Source: Acetobacteraceae bacterium
GTDB lineage: Bacteria; Pseudomonadota; Alphaproteobacteria; Acetobacterales; Acetobacteraceae
Length of the DNA: 5,734 nucleotides
Direction: 5' to 3'
NCBI GenBank assembly: GCA_027311485.1
Contig: DAICYU010000296.1
Span: 1-5,734, forward strand
The translations under genes were made by a program, and so were the position numbers. This document shows, one piece after another, positions 4,906 through 5,734 of this stretch. The notes beneath the pieces are model-generated. The model was not told the DNA's origin. It saw nothing but the letters and a program-made list of their open reading frames with translations, and searched no databases. Every line of letters starts with the position of its first letter. Positions within the stretch are counted from its first letter, which is position 1.

Positions 4906-5734
4906 TGAAGCGGAACGTCAGGACGTTCACTTTGCCTAGAACGTTATGCGGCAGCGGCAGGTTGGCGCAGCGCGGGTCCATGATGGCGCGGATCGCCCGT
5001 TCGGCAAAGGCGCGGAACCTGGGGTCGCCGAGCCTGCCGATATCATCGCCGGCCACCACGGCCTTGCGGGCCACACCGGTTGCGTCCGTCGTCACTGTCA
5101 GCATGACACGCTGCTTGTCGATATTCAGCGCACCGGCATCCTTGGTCCAGCACTCCCGCACATGGTCGCCGATCGCGCCGCGCTGTTCGGCGTTCAGGGC
5201 TGCTGTGTCGTTGCCCGCGGGGTTGCCGCCGCCGGCGCCCCCCGATCGGGGGTTCGCGCGCGCCTTGGGCGGCTGGCTCTGGGCAAGCTGCTGGCGCAGT
5301 TTTTCAAGCGTGTTCTCCATGGCGGTGCTGTCCGGCGCGGCATTCTTCGTCACATTCGGCTGCGATGTCTTGCTGGGCGGTGCCGGCGGCGGTGGCACCA
5401 CCGGTGGTGGCAACGGCAGCGGCGGCTGCTCGGCCTTGGCCGTCTGCTGCTGCGGCGGCGTGGGCGGCGGCGGCGGGGCCGGCGGCGGTGGGATCACGTC
5501 CGGCGCAGGAGTCGGCTCGGGCGGTGGTGGCGCCACGGGCGGCGGTGGCGTCGGCGGCGTGGGGGCCGGCGGCGTTGGCTGCGGCGGTGTCGGCGTCGGC
5601 GGTGTCGGCTCCACCTGCGGCTGGGGTGGCGGCGGCGGAGGGGGCGGCGGCGGCGGCGGTGTCTCGGTCGGCTGATTCTTCGGCGGTTCGGTCACCGGCG
5701 GCGCCGGTGGGGCGACGTCCTTGGCAGGGGCCGG
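4898..5734 (-). CDS. tolA: TolA (TonB-like) protein with proline-rich linker; N-terminus outside window
   Basis: TolA links the inner-membrane TolQR motor to TolB and Pal across the periplasm. The frame runs from the window edge (base 5734) to the TAG at 4900-4898, giving 278 residues. The membrane anchor is off the window, and the GTG at 5695 is an internal Val codon, not a start. From the edge: about 125 residues that are more than half proline, including 12 in a row at 5659-5624; a short helical segment MENTLEKLRQQLAQS; a Gly/Asn/Ala-rich hinge; then the C-terminal TolA/TonB-type domain, from NAEQRGAIGDHVRECW to FRFSP. That domain has the alphaproteobacterial Cys pair (RECW and PRCANLPLP, fragment residues 195 and 256). 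E. coli TolA has an Ala/Lys-rich helix instead of this proline linker. It could be annotated as a TonB family protein, but tolB and pal downstream favour TolA. The stop codon lies within the end of the 113-bp repeat. Confidence 0.85.
   Translation of the reverse strand, partial: PAPAKDVAPPAPPVTEPPKNQPTETPPPPPPPPPPPPQPQVEPTPPTPTPPQPTPPAPTPPTPPPPVAPPPPEPTPAPDVIPPPPAPPPPPTPPQQQTAKAEQPPLPLPPPVVPPPPAPPSKTSQPNVTKNAAPDSTAMENTLEKLRQQLAQSQPPKARANPRSGGAGGGNPAGNDTAALNAEQRGAIGDHVRECWTKDAGALNIDKQRVMLTVTTDATGVARKAVVAGDDIGRLGDPRFRAFAERAIRAIMDPRCANLPLPHNVLGKVNVLTFRFSP

Noticed and set aside
4932..5675. Glycine-rich open frame on the plus strand
   Set aside because: It is the complement of the proline codons of TolA (CCG/GGC read as CGG/GGC) and resembles no real protein.
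5693..5695. GTG as the start of the TolA-like gene
   Set aside because: The same frame continues with Pro/Ala-rich codons to the window edge, and a start there would leave TolA with no membrane anchor.

Overview
The window looks like chromosomal DNA of a high-GC alphaproteobacterium. Acetobacteraceae or a related Rhodospirillales lineage is my best guess, from the protein style, the tRNA with no encoded CCA, and a GATCATGATC-type intergenic palindrome. This placement is inferred from reading alone, with no database search.

Layout: (1) Positions 1-2190, plus strand: the 3' three quarters of a divergent phosphoenolpyruvate carboxylase gene (ppc family), whose start lies before the window. (2) Positions 2191-2395: a structured intergenic stretch with a weak terminator candidate, a long imperfect hairpin and a possible tRNA promoter. 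(3) Positions 2396-2478, plus strand: a tRNA-Leu with anticodon UAA. (4) Positions 2479-2625: a convergent intergenic region with a good minus-strand terminator for pal. (5) Minus strand, read right to left: the C-terminal part of tolA (5734 to 4898), tolB (4681 to 3296) and pal (3096 to 2626). This is the distal half of a Tol-Pal operon; tolQ and tolR would be expected beyond the right edge.

TolA is the inner-membrane-anchored periplasmic bridge driven by TolQR. TolB is the periplasmic beta-propeller that moves between TolA and Pal. Pal is the outer-membrane lipoprotein that binds peptidoglycan. Together they maintain the outer membrane and draw it inward at division. No cpoB/ybgF follows pal here; the operon ends in a terminator facing the tRNA.

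I found no CRISPR array, transposase, defence system or clearly novel operon. The least ordinary signals are four. First, a 113-bp intergenic element between tolA and tolB has 18-bp terminal inverted repeats and an internal near-perfect 41-nt hairpin, and its right end supplies the tolA stop codon. Second, the glycine loop of the PEP carboxylase has lost two usually invariant catalytic residues. Third, TolA has an extreme proline-rich periplasmic linker, including 12 consecutive prolines. Fourth, the TolB signal peptide resembles a twin-arginine signal.
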